NCBI RefSeq assembly: GCF_024172165.1
Contig: NZ_JAMZEB010000002.1
Coordinates: 2,563,501-2,627,500 of the forward strand
Source of the DNA: Nonomuraea thailandensis
GTDB taxonomy: Bacteria > Actinomycetota > Actinomycetes > Streptosporangiales > Streptosporangiaceae
Reading direction: 5' to 3'
DNA length: 64,000 bases
The position numbers and the translations under genes were made by a program. Every line of letters starts with the position of its first letter. The first letter of the stretch is position 1. The notes beneath the pieces are model-generated. The model did no database searches and was not told the DNA's origin. It saw only the letters and a program-made list of their open reading frames with translations. Positions 52,027 through 60,524 of the stretch are shown here, piece by piece.

Positions 52027-52998
52027 ATGTCCCCGCCGGCCGGTCGCGTGCTCACCCTCCTGGAGTTGCTGCAGTCGGCCGGCATCCGGACGATGGCCGA
52101 GCTCGCCGACCGGCTCGGCGTCGACGGCCGCACCGTGCGGCGGTACGTCGGCCAGCTCATCGACCTCGGCATACCGGTCGAGTCGGTACGGGGCCGCTAC
52201 GGCGGATACCGCCTCGCCCGCGGCTACCGGCTGCCGCCGCTCATGCTGGACGACGACGAGGCTCTCGCCGTACTGCTCGGGCTGCTCGCCCACCGGCCCC
52301 TGGCGGGCGCCGCCGGCGAGACGGCCGCCGCGAAGATCCGCCGGGTGCTCCCCGGGCGGCTCGTCCCCAGGCTGGACGCGCTCCTGCAATCCCTCGCCTT
52401 CACCGGGCCGTCCAGGGAGCCCGCCGCTCCGGACGCCGCGACCCTCCTCACGATCGCCGACGCGGTCCGCCACCACCGGCCCGTCTCGATCCGGTACACC
52501 GACCGCGCCGGCCGGCGCAGCGACCGCACGCTGCACCCGTACGGGATCGTCAGCCACGCGGGCCGCTGGTACGTCACCGGCGAGGACCCCGGCGCCGGCG
52601 AGAACCGGACCTTCCGCCTCGACCGCGTCGCGGACGCCCGCGCCCTGCCGGGCTCGTTCGAGGCGCCCGCCGGGCCGGACCCGGCGCAGCGCGTCCTGTC
52701 AGGCTTCGCCGCAGCGTCCTACCGGCACGAGGTGACCTTGCGGATCCACGGGACGGCCGGGCAGATCCGCACCCACCTGCCCGCCGCCGTCGCCACCCTT
52801 GAGGAGGAGACCGCCGTGGAGCCGAGCCCGGAGGACGAGCGCTGGTTCCGGGTCGAGCTACGGGTCGAACGGCTCGACTGGCTGCCCGCGGTGCTCGCCG
52901 CACTCGACCGGCCGTTCGTCATCGAACGCCCCGGCGAACTGCGCGACCTCGTCCTCGCACTCGCCGACCGCCTCGCATCCCGCGGCCGCCCCGCCTGA
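52027..52998 (+). CDS. HTH-11/WYL-domain transcriptional regulator
   Basis: 323 residues. The winged helix at 1-60 contains LTLLELLQSAGIRTMAELAD and VDGRTVRRYVGQLIDLGIPV. A WYL domain at about 140-230 is marked by RPVSIRYTDRAGRRSDRTLH, PYGIVSHAGRWYVTGED and FRLDRVADA, followed by a WCX C-terminal extension. WYL domains can sense nucleic acid or small ligands. It is divergent from the VOC gene and controls it in all likelihood. No Shine-Dalgarno is seen. Confidence 0.9.
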   Translation: MSPPAGRVLTLLELLQSAGIRTMAELADRLGVDGRTVRRYVGQLIDLGIPVESVRGRYGGYRLARGYRLPPLMLDDDEALAVLLGLLAHRPLAGAAGETAAAKIRRVLPGRLVPRLDALLQSLAFTGPSREPAAPDAATLLTIADAVRHHRPVSIRYTDRAGRRSDRTLHPYGIVSHAGRWYVTGEDPGAGENRTFRLDRVADARALPGSFEAPAGPDPAQRVLSGFAAASYRHEVTLRIHGTAGQIRTHLPAAVATLEEETAVEPSPEDERWFRVELRVERLDWLPAVLAALDRPFVIERPGELRDLVLALADRLASRGRPA

Positions 52999-53284
52999 GC
53001 GACCCGGCCGTCCCCCGATCCCGTCAACCGGAAGACCCGGCGGCGGATCAGGCTGCGCGCGGCGGCGGAGACCCGGACGGTCGACCGCTGGCCTCCGCCC
53101 GGGGCGGGGTAGGGCGGAAGGACGACCGTGGCGCATCAGCAGCGTCAGCGGCCGGACGAGCTCATGCTCCCCGACCGCCCCCTCAGGGACCACCGGCCGG
53201 CCCGCTGCGTCGAGGGTGCCTCGGAACCCTCCAGGACCGCCATCGGGCAACTCGCGGACCCCGAGGGCGCGGCCGGCGGGGAGG
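52999..53284. other. no gene recognised between WYL regulator and ArsR remnant
   Basis: Six-frame reading gives only Arg/Pro/Gly-rich low-complexity translations. I found no ribosome site, dyad or homology that supports a gene here. Together with the ArsR remnant it may be decaying DNA. Confidence 0.3.
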
Positions 53285-53424
53285 ATCGGGTGCCAGGCTT
53301 CCGTCGGGCGCGATGTGATCGAAGATCTGGCGGATCAGCGTGATCACGTGGGAGTCCTCCACCGCGTACAGCGTCCGGCGGCCGTCCCTGCGTGCGGTGA
53401 TCAGGCCGGCCAGGCGGCATCCGG
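53285..53424 (-). pseudogene. ArsR-family regulator remnant
   Basis: Only the wing and last helices are recognisable: GLITARRDGRRTLYAVEDSH followed by VITLIRQIFDHIAPDGSLAP, which is the C-terminal third of an ArsR/SmtB-like repressor. The expected helix-turn-helix upstream is absent, and the frame runs on into unrelated sequence. ArsR genes of this kind often neighbour metal-homeostasis genes, and a zinc locus lies 1 kb away. Confidence 0.55.
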
Positions 53425-53557
53425 CATCGACCCCGGAACCCTCTGGCGCCGGATCGACGGCTCCGGGCGCCCCCGACCCGCGAGGAACGGAGACGCCCTC
53501 GTCGCTGCCCGCCTCTTGACAGCTCGTCCCATGTGGATCACATTCGTCCAGTGCGGG

Positions 53558-54442
53558 ATGGGTAGGCAGCGCGGTCCAGGTCTCACCGAGCCGCTGCGCG
53601 CGTGGCTCGAGAGACAGCTCGGTGGCCGGATGGCGGTCAGCGCCGTGCGTTCCCTGCACGGCGGGGAAAGCCCGTGGTGGATCGACCTGACGGCCCCCGG
53701 CGGGTCGGCGTTCTCGGCGGTCCTTCGGTGCCCGAGCAGCCGGATCGGGCCCGAGATGATCGCGACGAACGCGGCGGCGCTCGCCGTCGCCGAGGAGCAC
53801 GGCCTGCCGGCTCCCCGCCTGCTCGCGGCCGATCCCGACGGCCGTACGGCGGAGACGCCGGTGAGCTTGGAGACCGTCGTGCCCGGGACGAGCGCCTGGC
53901 CCGCCGCACCTGACACCGGCCTGCTCCTGGCGGCGGGCGCCGCGATCGCCCGGGTCCACGCCGTCACTCCCGGCCCGCGACCGCAGCTCCCGTTCCGGCC
54001 CCGCCCCATCGCGGTCGACGACTTCGCCCGGGATCGGCGAGAGGGGAGGGCGCCGACCACCGCACTGCTCCACCTGGCCGACGAACGCGTGCGGGCGGCC
54101 AAGGGCCCGGGCGGGCCGGTCGTCCTCGTGCACGGCGATGTGTGGCCCGGCAACACGGTGGTCGCCGGCGGCCGGATCCGCGGCCTGATCGACTGGAAGA
54201 CCGCCGGCGTCGGAAATCCTGGTGTGGACCTCGGCGAGCTGCGCAAACAGGTGGCGATCAGCTACGACGACGACGCCCCCGGCCTGGTGCTGGAGGGCTG
54301 GGAGCGGGCCCGTGGCACGCGGGCCGGCGACGTCCCCTACTGGGACGCCGTAGCGGCTCTCAACACGCCGGCCCAGTGCTACAGCCCGTACGCCACACGC
54401 CGGCGCGACCACTTCCTGAGGGCCGCGATCGCGCAGTTGTGA
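53558..54442 (+). CDS. aminoglycoside phosphotransferase-like (APH family) protein
   Basis: 294 residues of the protein-kinase-like APH fold. The catalytic motif is VLVHGDVWPGNTVVAGG with HGD at about 192-194, followed by metal motif IDWKTAGVGNPGVDLGEL (Asp about 212). Substrates of this broad family include antibiotics, choline and homoserine; none can be assigned. An in-frame ATG at 53531 is an alternative start. It converges with the S18 gene. Confidence 0.8.
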   Translation: MGRQRGPGLTEPLRAWLERQLGGRMAVSAVRSLHGGESPWWIDLTAPGGSAFSAVLRCPSSRIGPEMIATNAAALAVAEEHGLPAPRLLAADPDGRTAETPVSLETVVPGTSAWPAAPDTGLLLAAGAAIARVHAVTPGPRPQLPFRPRPIAVDDFARDRREGRAPTTALLHLADERVRAAKGPGGPVVLVHGDVWPGNTVVAGGRIRGLIDWKTAGVGNPGVDLGELRKQVAISYDDDAPGLVLEGWERARGTRAGDVPYWDAVAALNTPAQCYSPYATRRRDHFLRAAIAQL

Positions 54443-54457
54443 CGACGCGGGGCGCGG

Positions 54458-54685
54458 TCATGCGCTGGGGCGGGAGGCGTAGGGGAGCAGGGCCATCTCG
54501 CGGGCGGTCTTGACGGCCCTGGCGATCTGGCGTTGCTGCTGGACGGTGACGCCGGTGACGCGGCGGCTGCGGATCTTGCCGCGGTCGGAGATGAACTTGC
54601 GCAGCAGGGCGGTGTCCTTGTAGTCGACGAGGCCGACGTTCTGCAGCGGGTTCGGCTTCCTGCGCGGGGCGCGGCGGGGCTTCAT
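54458..54685 (-). CDS. rpsR: 30S ribosomal protein S18, zinc-free paralogue
   Basis: 75 residues: [40 protein letters not shown] and [19 protein letters not shown] are S18. The N-terminal region, which carries zinc-binding cysteines in the housekeeping copy, is PRRAPRRK without any Cys. Such paralogues replace zinc-containing ones in zinc starvation. ATG overlaps the CobW-like stop (ATGA). Confidence 0.93.
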   Translation of the reverse strand: MKPRRAPRRKPNPLQNVGLVDYKDTALLRKFISDRGKIRSRRVTGVTVQQQRQIARAVKTAREMALLPYASRPSA

Positions 54686-55824
54686 GCGTTCTCCTTGAGG
54701 GTGAGGATGGGCGCGAACGGGTCGTCGTAGCGGGCCCAGGCGTCCGGGCCGGCCGCCTCCTCCTGCTCGGTGAGCAGGCAGGAGTCGAGCAGGGCGTGGA
54801 AGCGGGCGGTGTCGAGGTCGGGGCCGGTGAAGACCAGGTGCTGGACGCGGTCGCCGTACGGGGCCGCCCAGTCGAGGGAGGCGGCCAGGCGGCGGGCCGG
54901 GGAGACCAGGTCCCAGGCGGCTTCGGGCAGGGCGGCCAGCCAGGGGCCGGCGTCCTCGGCCGAGACGATGCCGGCGACGGCGTCCCAGGCCAGGAGCTGC
55001 CCGGGGCGGGTGGCCAGCCAGAACCGGCCGCGCGAGCGCACGGACTCGAAGACCAGCTCGTCGACGGCCTCGAAGAGGCGGGCGGGGTGCAGGGGCCGGC
55101 GGCTGCGCCAGACCGTGGTGACGATCTCGTCGGTCCGCGCGTCGCAGGGGAGCCGGGCGGTGGCCGGGTCCACGCGTTCGGCCAGTTCCGCGGTGCACAC
55201 GGTGGCGCCGGTGACCGGGGGGAGGGAGCCGGCGGTGTGGATCGGGGTGACGGGGGCGAGGTGGGCGAGGACGGCGCGGGACAGCTCCCGGTCGCCTTCG
55301 TCGCCGCCGTCCAGGACCAGGCCGGTGGCGTATTCGAGCTGCCGGGCGAGCACCTCGGCCAGGTAGCGCTGGTCGCCGTCCGCGGCGGGCCTGCCGACCG
55401 CGGTGAGGGGCTCGCCGCGGGTGATGTCGTCCGGCATGGCCTGGGCGTCCAGAGCCGTGAGGACGGCGGTGAGCCGCAGGATCTCTCGTGCCTCGTCACA
55501 GTCGACGGCCTCGGCCACCGAGCGGGGCTCGACGGCGTCCCACAGATCGACGACGAGCAGCGTCGCGCCGGGCGCGAGCGTGACGAGCCGGGGAAGGAGG
55601 TCCTCGCGCACGGTGCAGGTGACGCAGCCGTGGGCCAGGCGCACGTCGGCCGTGTCCAGCACGCGTGCGGCGTCGCGGACGGTGCGCCGGACGAGGCCTC
55701 GGGTGACCTCGCCGAGGTCGTGGTGGACGGCGACCGAGCCGGGGTGCCCGGCCAGGAGCCGTTCGACGGTCGCGGTACGGGCCGTGGCGTGCAGGCCGGC
55801 GACGAGGACGACGGGGGTGGCCAA
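54682..55824 (-). CDS. CobW/COG0523-like protein with degenerate P-loop
   Basis: 380 residues. The order fits zinc-starvation COG0523 GTPase-like proteins: N-terminal [20 protein letters not shown], then [15 protein letters not shown], the metal motif HGCVTC (Cys67, Cys70) and a C-terminal CobW_C domain with [20 protein letters not shown]. The Walker A lysine is absent (GLHATART instead of GxxGxGKT), so GTP binding may be lost or altered. The TTG at 55824 follows TGGAGG; a longer frame would run through the Zur-like dyad. First gene of the leftward zinc unit. Confidence 0.85.
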   Translation of the reverse strand: MATPVVLVAGLHATARTATVERLLAGHPGSVAVHHDLGEVTRGLVRRTVRDAARVLDTADVRLAHGCVTCTVREDLLPRLVTLAPGATLLVVDLWDAVEPRSVAEAVDCDEAREILRLTAVLTALDAQAMPDDITRGEPLTAVGRPAADGDQRYLAEVLARQLEYATGLVLDGGDEGDRELSRAVLAHLAPVTPIHTAGSLPPVTGATVCTAELAERVDPATARLPCDARTDEIVTTVWRSRRPLHPARLFEAVDELVFESVRSRGRFWLATRPGQLLAWDAVAGIVSAEDAGPWLAALPEAAWDLVSPARRLAASLDWAAPYGDRVQHLVFTGPDLDTARFHALLDSCLLTEQEEAAGPDAWARYDDPFAPILTLKENA

Positions 55825-55843
55825 CGAACCTCCAGTTGTTGTG

Positions 55844-55866
55844 ATGATAATCGTTTTCGTTATCAT
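55844..55866. promoter_or_regulatory. Zur-box-like dyad between divergent zinc units
   Basis: ATGATAA (55844-55850) and TTATCAT (55860-55866) are perfect arms around TCGTTTTCG. The A/T-rich palindrome with an ATAATCGTTTTCGTTAT core resembles actinobacterial Zur sites. It lies 20 bp before the cobW-like TTG and 32 bp before the L33 TTG, so one repressor could control both units. Confidence 0.75.
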
Positions 55867-55897
55867 GGCACAGCTCCGCAACCAGAGAGGAACTCCC

Positions 55898-56062
55898 TTG
55901 GCAAGAAACGAGGTGCGACCCGTGATCAAACTCAAGTCCACGGCCGGCACCGGCTACACCTACGTGACCACCAAGAACCGGCGGAACGACCCCGACCGGC
56001 TCACCCTGCGCAAGTACGACCCGACCGTCCGCAGGCACGTCCTGTTCAGGGAGGAGCGATGA
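55898..56062 (+). CDS. rpmG: 50S ribosomal protein L33, zinc-free paralogue
   Basis: 54 residues. After the initiator, [20 protein letters not shown] and [20 protein letters not shown] identify L33, with no cysteine where zinc-binding copies have two CxxC pairs. The start is TTG at 55898 behind AGAGG; family N-termini begin MARNE. Its stop overlaps the ATG of a His-rich microORF (ATGA). Confidence 0.93.
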   Translation: MARNEVRPVIKLKSTAGTGYTYVTTKNRRNDPDRLTLRKYDPTVRRHVLFREER

Positions 56063-56109
56063 GCGGCACCCACCCGTCCCACGCCGAGCACCGCCACGGA
56101 AGGACCTGA
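56059..56109 (+). CDS. 16-aa His-rich microORF coupled between L33 and L28
   Basis: [16 protein letters not shown], with His at positions 5, 8, 11 and 13. Its ATG overlaps the L33 stop (ATGA) and its stop overlaps the L28 start (TGATG), so ribosomes could pass through all three. It may be a peptide that binds metal, a His-codon sensor, or only a coupling bridge. No homologue is known to me. The preceding GGGAGGAG in the L33 end can serve as its ribosome site. Confidence 0.5.
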   Translation: MSGTHPSHAEHRHGRT

Positions 56110-56345
56110 TGTCCGCGCACTGCCAGCTCACCGGCGTCAAGCCGGTCTTCGGCAACAACGTCTCCCATTCCCACCGCCGCACCCGGCGCCGCTGGAACCC
56201 CAACATCCACCAGCGCCGTTACTGGCTGCCGAGCGAGGGCCGCTTCGTCAGGCTCACGCTCAGCGCCCGCGCGATCAGGACGATCGACAAGATCGGCATC
56301 GAGCGGGCCGTCGCGCGCATCCGGGCCCGGGGAGAGAGGATCTGA
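56109..56345 (+). CDS. rpmB: 50S ribosomal protein L28, zinc-free paralogue
   Basis: 78 residues: [40 protein letters not shown] and [17 protein letters not shown] are L28. Only one Cys remains (position 5); zinc-binding versions have four. Start and stop overlap the neighbouring genes (TGATG on both sides), a tightly coupled operon. Confidence 0.95.
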   Translation: MSAHCQLTGVKPVFGNNVSHSHRRTRRRWNPNIHQRRYWLPSEGRFVRLTLSARAIRTIDKIGIERAVARIRARGERI

Positions 56346-56644
56346 TGGCGAAGAAGAGCAAGATCGCCGCCAACGAGCGCCGCAGGGCCGTCGTCGCCCG
56401 CTACGCGGAACGGCGCGCCGAGCTGAAGGAGCTCGTCCGCACCGGAACGCCGCAGGAGCGGGCGGACGCGATGCGGGAGCTGGCCCGCCAGCCGCGCGAC
56501 GCCAGCGCCACCCGCGTACGCAACCGCGACTCGGTGGACGGCCGGCCCCGCGGGCATCTGACCAAGTTCGGGCTCTCCCGGGTGCGCTTCCGCGAGATGG
56601 CGCACCGCGGCGAGCTGCCCGGCATCACGAAGGCGAGCTGGTAG
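56345..56644 (+). CDS. rpsN: 30S ribosomal protein S14, zinc-free paralogue
   Basis: 99 residues, the longer cysteine-free form of S14: [20 protein letters not shown] at the start and [20 protein letters not shown] at the end, with no CxxC. The zinc-binding form is about 61 residues. It replaces the latter when zinc is scarce. ATG overlaps the L28 stop by 1 nt. Confidence 0.95.
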   Translation: MAKKSKIAANERRRAVVARYAERRAELKELVRTGTPQERADAMRELARQPRDASATRVRNRDSVDGRPRGHLTKFGLSRVRFREMAHRGELPGITKASW

Positions 56645-56646
56645 CC

Positions 56647-56814
56647 ATGGCCGTCCCCAAGCGCAGGACCTCGCGCAGCAACACCCGGCATCGCCGCAGC
56701 CGGTGGAAGGCCGCCGTCCCGGACCTCGTGCCGATCACGGTCGGCGGGCGGGAGCTGCTCGTCCCGCGCCGGCTCGTCCGCGCCTACCGGCGCGGGCTGA
56801 TCGAGGCCGGCTGA
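56647..56814 (+). CDS. rpmF: 50S ribosomal protein L32, zinc-free paralogue
   Basis: 55 residues: [20 protein letters not shown], then [20 protein letters not shown] and [12 protein letters not shown]. The N-terminus is L32; the CxxC pairs of zinc-binding L32 are missing. It starts 2 bp after the S14 stop and closes the rightward zinc unit. A GC-rich inverted repeat follows, shared with the convergent TauD gene. Confidence 0.92.
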   Translation: MAVPKRRTSRSNTRHRRSRWKAAVPDLVPITVGGRELLVPRRLVRAYRRGLIEAG

Positions 56815-56860
56815 GGTGACCCGGTCGCGGGAGGGCCGGCGGGGCGCGGGTGCCCGTCGA

Positions 56861-57766
56861 TCACCCCGCGGCCGGCAGGGAGCCGCTCCGGCCGGACGAC
56901 GGCCCGGACGACGGCCCGGACGGGCGGTCGCCGCGCAGGGTGATGCGGTGCATGACCCGGTGCGCGGTGCCGTAGTCGCGGTTGGCGTAGTGGGCCGTGC
57001 TGCGGTTGTCCCACATGGCCACGTCGCCGAGGCTCCAGCGGTGGCGGACGATGTGCTCCGGCTTGGTGAGGTGGGCGTAGAACAGGTCGAGGAGGTGGCG
57101 GCTCTCGGCCTCCGAGACGCCGACGATGTGGGAGGTGAAGCCGGGGTTGACGAACAGGCCCTTGCGCCCGGTCTCGGGGTGGACGCGTACGACGGGGTGC
57201 TCCACGGGGTCCAGCCGGGTGACGACCTCGCCGTCCCAGACGCTGCCCTTGCCGCCGCGCCGCTGCGCCAGGTAGTAGCCGAACTCGCGGTTGCCGTCGT
57301 GCACCGCGGTGAGCTGGTCGGTCAGCTCCCTGACCGGCGCCGCCAGGGAGTCGTAGGCGAGCTGGCTGTCCGCCCAGCTCGTGTCACCGCCGGTGGGCGG
57401 CAGGACCACGGCGCGCAGGATCGAGCCGAGCGGCGGGCGCGGCATGAACGTGACGTCGGTGTGCCAGACGTCGGCGAAGCCGTTGTCGGCGCTGTCGAGC
57501 GCGTAGATCTCCGGGTGGGCCTCGTCCACGCCGCCGACGACGGGGTGGGAGGCGGTCAGCTCGCCGAGGCGGCGGCCCAGGGCGACCTGGCCGTCCTCGT
57601 CGAGGGTCTGCCCGGAGAAGAAGAGCACCTTCCTGGCGACGAGGGCGGCCCGTACCTCGGCCAGGTCCTCGTCGGTGGCGGTGGCCAGGTCCAGCCCTTC
57701 GACGCGGGCGCCGAAGTGCGGCCCGAGCGGGTGCAGCGCGAGCTTGGTGGCGGTCAGCGGGGACAT
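56861..57766 (-). CDS. TauD/TfdA-family 2-oxoglutarate dioxygenase (sulfonate or related)
   Basis: 301 residues. The iron ligands are His102 and Asp104 in WHTDVTFMPRPPLGSI and His273 in HRVMHRITLRGD, which also supplies the 2-oxoglutarate-binding Arg. It is closest to taurine or alkylsulfonate dioxygenases, which release sulfite. It follows a sulfonate ABC operon on the same strand with 31 bp between, so it very probably desulfonates the imported compound. ATG at 57766 has AGGAG 4-5 nt upstream. Confidence 0.87.
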   Translation of the reverse strand: MSPLTATKLALHPLGPHFGARVEGLDLATATDEDLAEVRAALVARKVLFFSGQTLDEDGQVALGRRLGELTASHPVVGGVDEAHPEIYALDSADNGFADVWHTDVTFMPRPPLGSILRAVVLPPTGGDTSWADSQLAYDSLAAPVRELTDQLTAVHDGNREFGYYLAQRRGGKGSVWDGEVVTRLDPVEHPVVRVHPETGRKGLFVNPGFTSHIVGVSEAESRHLLDLFYAHLTKPEHIVRHRWSLGDVAMWDNRSTAHYANRDYGTAHRVMHRITLRGDRPSGPSSGPSSGRSGSLPAAG

Positions 57767-57797
57767 GTCGCTCCTGTTCTTCGAGGGGTCCGGCCGC

Positions 57798-58571
57798 TCA
57801 GCCGGCGGCGTCACGGACGGCGTGGCTGACGGTGGCGCGCAGGGCCGCGTACTCGGGCAGGGCGCGGAGCGGCTCCAGGCCGGTACGGGGCAGCGGGAGG
57901 TCGAGGTCGAGGGCGACGCGGCCGGGCCTCTTGGTGAGCACCACCACGCGGCTGCCGAGGAAGACCGCCTCCTCGACGCTGTGGGTGACGAACACGGAGG
58001 TGCGGCCGGTCCGCTCGCTCACCCGGCGCAGGTCCTCCTGCAGCCGCTCGCGGGTGAGCGCGTCCAGCGCCGCGAACGGCTCGTCCAGCAGCAGCAGCGG
58101 GTCGTCGCCCGCCAGCGCCCTGGCGATGGAGACCCGTTGCTGCTGGCCTCCGGACAGCTGCCAGGTCCGGCGGTGGGCGACGTCGTGCAGGCCGACCCGT
58201 TCCAGCAGCTCGGGCACCCGGCGGGCGCGCTCGCCGCGGGGGACGCCGGCGTAGCGCAGGGCCAGCTCCACGTTGCCGCCCACGCTCTTCCAGGGGAACA
58301 GCCGGGGCTGCTGGAACACGATCCCGGCGCCGGTGCCGGGCGACGGCGGGGCGCCGGCGGTCCGTACGACGCCGGCGGTGGCCCGCTCGAAGCCCGCGAT
58401 CAGGCGCAGCAGCGTGCTCTTGCCGCACCCGGACGCGCCGACGATCACGAGGAACGAGCCCCGCGGCACGTCGAGCGAGATCGGTCCCAGCGCGGTCACG
58501 GCGTCGGAGCCCGTCCCGTACGCGTGCACGACCTCCTCCACGCGGACGGCGGCCTCAGGGGGCGAGGACAT
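57798..58571 (-). CDS. sulfonate-type ABC transporter ATPase (SsuB/TauB), system 1
   Basis: 257 residues: Walker A GASGCGKST, Q-loop IVFQQPRLFPWKSVGGNVEL, signature LSGGQQQR, Walker B LLLLDEPFAALDALTRERLQ and H-loop VTHSVEEAVFLG. The FPWK and DEPFAALDALTR segments mark the nitrate/sulfonate/taurine branch. Its start overlaps the binding-protein gene by 17 nt. Confidence 0.93.
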   Translation of the reverse strand: MSSPPEAAVRVEEVVHAYGTGSDAVTALGPISLDVPRGSFLVIVGASGCGKSTLLRLIAGFERATAGVVRTAGAPPSPGTGAGIVFQQPRLFPWKSVGGNVELALRYAGVPRGERARRVPELLERVGLHDVAHRRTWQLSGGQQQRVSIARALAGDDPLLLLDEPFAALDALTRERLQEDLRRVSERTGRTSVFVTHSVEEAVFLGSRVVVLTKRPGRVALDLDLPLPRTGLEPLRALPEYAALRATVSHAVRDAAG

Positions 58572-59589
58572 CGGGCAGGCCCTGGTTGTAGATGGCGCCG
58601 CGGACGGTCGCCAGGTCGGGCACAGCCTCGATCTTCTGCAGGTCCTTGAGGAACTGCGCGGCGCTGACGAGGTTCTCGGCCAGCGCGCCGGGCCGCTCGG
58701 GCGTGCCGAGCCATTCGGCGGAGGCCAGGTCGGCGGGCTTGAGGAAGACGCCCTGGCCGAGCTGGTCGGCGGCGTCCTCCTCGGTCAGGTTGAGCTCGGC
58801 GGCCACCGCCGCGGCGGCCGCGGCGCGGTCGCCGGCGATGAGCTGCAGGGCCCTCGCCTCGGCCTTGCGCCAGGCGTCCACCGCCTCCGGGTGCGCCTTG
58901 AGGAACGCGGTGGACACCACCCCGAGGTCCAGCGTGGGCTTGCCGGCCGTCGCCAGCTCGCGGCTGGCGATCAGGACCTTGCCGTTCTTCTTCAGCTCCT
59001 TCAGCGTGGGCAGCCAGGTGTAGGCGGCGTCGATGTCGCCGCGCGTCCAGGAGGCGAGGATGTCCTGCGGTTCGAGGTCGACGATGGTCAGCTCCGACTC
59101 GCGCACCCCCGCCCGGTCGAGCGCGGCCAGCAGGCTGTAGTGGGCGGTCGAGGCGAACGACGTGGCGACCTTCTTGCCGCGCAGGCCCTCGATCGCCGAC
59201 ACGCCGCTGTCGTTCCTGACGACCAGCGCCTCGTTGTCGCCGGCCACGTCGAGCACGAACGCCACCTGGTACGGGATGTTCAGCGGTGCCGACAGCCCGC
59301 GGGCGACGGGGCTGGACCCGATGGCGGCGATGTCCACGCTGCCGGCCACGAAGGCGGTGTTGATGCTGGCGCCGGAGTCGAACTTCGTCCACTGGATCCG
59401 GTAGCCGGGCAGCGCCTCCTCCAGCCACCTCCTGTTCTTGACGATCAGGTCACCGCTGGGAAAGGCCTGGTAGGCCAGGCGGAGGCGCTTGGCCTCCGCG
59501 CCGCCACCGCCTCCCCGGGACGCGGTGCCGTCACCGCACGCGGCCAGGACCGCGATCAGCACGAAGGACAGCAGGAATCTCAGACGCAT
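58555..59589 (-). CDS. sulfonate-type ABC substrate-binding lipoprotein (SsuA/TauA), system 1
   Basis: 344 residues; lipobox LAAC with acylated Cys18. The SsuA/TauA pattern is RLRLAYQAFPSGDLIVKNRR-like near the start, SGASINTAFVAGSVDIAAIG, VVRNDSGVSAIEGLRGKKVA, TSFASTAHYSLLAALDRAGV and GDIDAAYTWLPTLKELKKNG. It captures alkanesulfonates or taurine outside the membrane. Its gene sits between the permease (31 bp upstream) and the ATPase. Confidence 0.92.
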   Translation of the reverse strand: MRLRFLLSFVLIAVLAACGDGTASRGGGGGAEAKRLRLAYQAFPSGDLIVKNRRWLEEALPGYRIQWTKFDSGASINTAFVAGSVDIAAIGSSPVARGLSAPLNIPYQVAFVLDVAGDNEALVVRNDSGVSAIEGLRGKKVATSFASTAHYSLLAALDRAGVRESELTIVDLEPQDILASWTRGDIDAAYTWLPTLKELKKNGKVLIASRELATAGKPTLDLGVVSTAFLKAHPEAVDAWRKAEARALQLIAGDRAAAAAAVAAELNLTEEDAADQLGQGVFLKPADLASAEWLGTPERPGALAENLVSAAQFLKDLQKIEAVPDLATVRGAIYNQGLPDVLAP

Positions 59590-59620
59590 GGCGGTTTCCT
59601 CATGAGGGACGTGCGGCGGG

Positions 59621-60517
59621 TCACGAGCGGCCCCGCCAGGGGATGAGCCGTTTCTCCGCGACTCGCAGGAGAGCGTCGATGAGCAGGCCTGACAGGCCGA
59701 TGGCCAGCAGCCCCAGCACCACGACGTCGGTCTGCAGGTAACGCTGGGCGTCCCGCACCATGCCGCCGATGCCGGGCACGCCGTTGACCGTCTCCGCGGC
59801 GACCACCGACGAGTACGCGATGCCGACGGCCAGGCGCACGCCGGTGAAGATCTCCGGCAGCGCGCTGGGCAGCACCACGTCCCGGATGACGTCGCGCCGT
59901 GAGGCGCCCAGCGCCCTGGCCGCCTCGACCAGGTCGGCCGGAGCGCCGTGCACGGCAGCGGCGGTGGCCACCGCGACCGGCGGCAGCGCCGCGATCGCCA
60001 GCAGCCACAGCTTGGGCGTCTCGTCGATGCCGAACCAGATGATGAGCAGGCTGAAGTACGCCAGCGGCGGCAGCGCCCGCACGAACGTGACCACCGGCTC
60101 GGCCACGACGCGGATCCACGGCACCGTGCCGAGCACGACGCCCGCCACCAGCCCGCCGGCCACGCCGATGGCCGAGCCGGCGAGGATGCGCCGCAGGCTG
60201 ACCCCCAGGTGCTCGACCAGCAGGCTGCCGCTGTAGCCGCGGATGCCGTCGTGCGTCGTGGACAGCAGCAGGAGCTGCTCCCACACGGCGCCGGGGGAGG
60301 GGATGAAGGAGGGGCTGGCCGCCGCGGCGGCGGCGAGCTGCCACAGGCCGAGGAGCGCGGCCCCGGCGAGCACGCGCACCACGACCCTGCGGATCGCGGG
60401 GCGCCGGCGCCGGGCGGGGGAGGCCGGTCCGCCGGAGGGGCGGCCGGCGTCGCGAACGGCGTCGCGAACGGCGGCCAAGGGTGAGGTCACGGCCTCGGAC
60501 GCACGTCCCAGGATCAT
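59621..60517 (-). CDS. sulfonate-type ABC permease (SsuC/TauC), system 1
   Basis: 298 residues with six membrane helices after a 45-residue basic N-terminus. The EAA loop is DLVEAARALGASRRDVIRDV and the C-terminal GVPGIGGMVRDAQRYLQTDV stretch is typical of SsuC/TauC. First gene of a four-gene unit ending with the TauD-like gene. ATG at 60517 lies about 8 nt after a -10, so it may be leaderless; an in-frame GTG at 60523 and a longer frame are alternatives. Confidence 0.9.
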   Translation of the reverse strand: MILGRASEAVTSPLAAVRDAVRDAGRPSGGPASPARRRRPAIRRVVVRVLAGAALLGLWQLAAAAAASPSFIPSPGAVWEQLLLLSTTHDGIRGYSGSLLVEHLGVSLRRILAGSAIGVAGGLVAGVVLGTVPWIRVVAEPVVTFVRALPPLAYFSLLIIWFGIDETPKLWLLAIAALPPVAVATAAAVHGAPADLVEAARALGASRRDVIRDVVLPSALPEIFTGVRLAVGIAYSSVVAAETVNGVPGIGGMVRDAQRYLQTDVVVLGLLAIGLSGLLIDALLRVAEKRLIPWRGRS

Positions 60518-60524
60518 GCCCACG

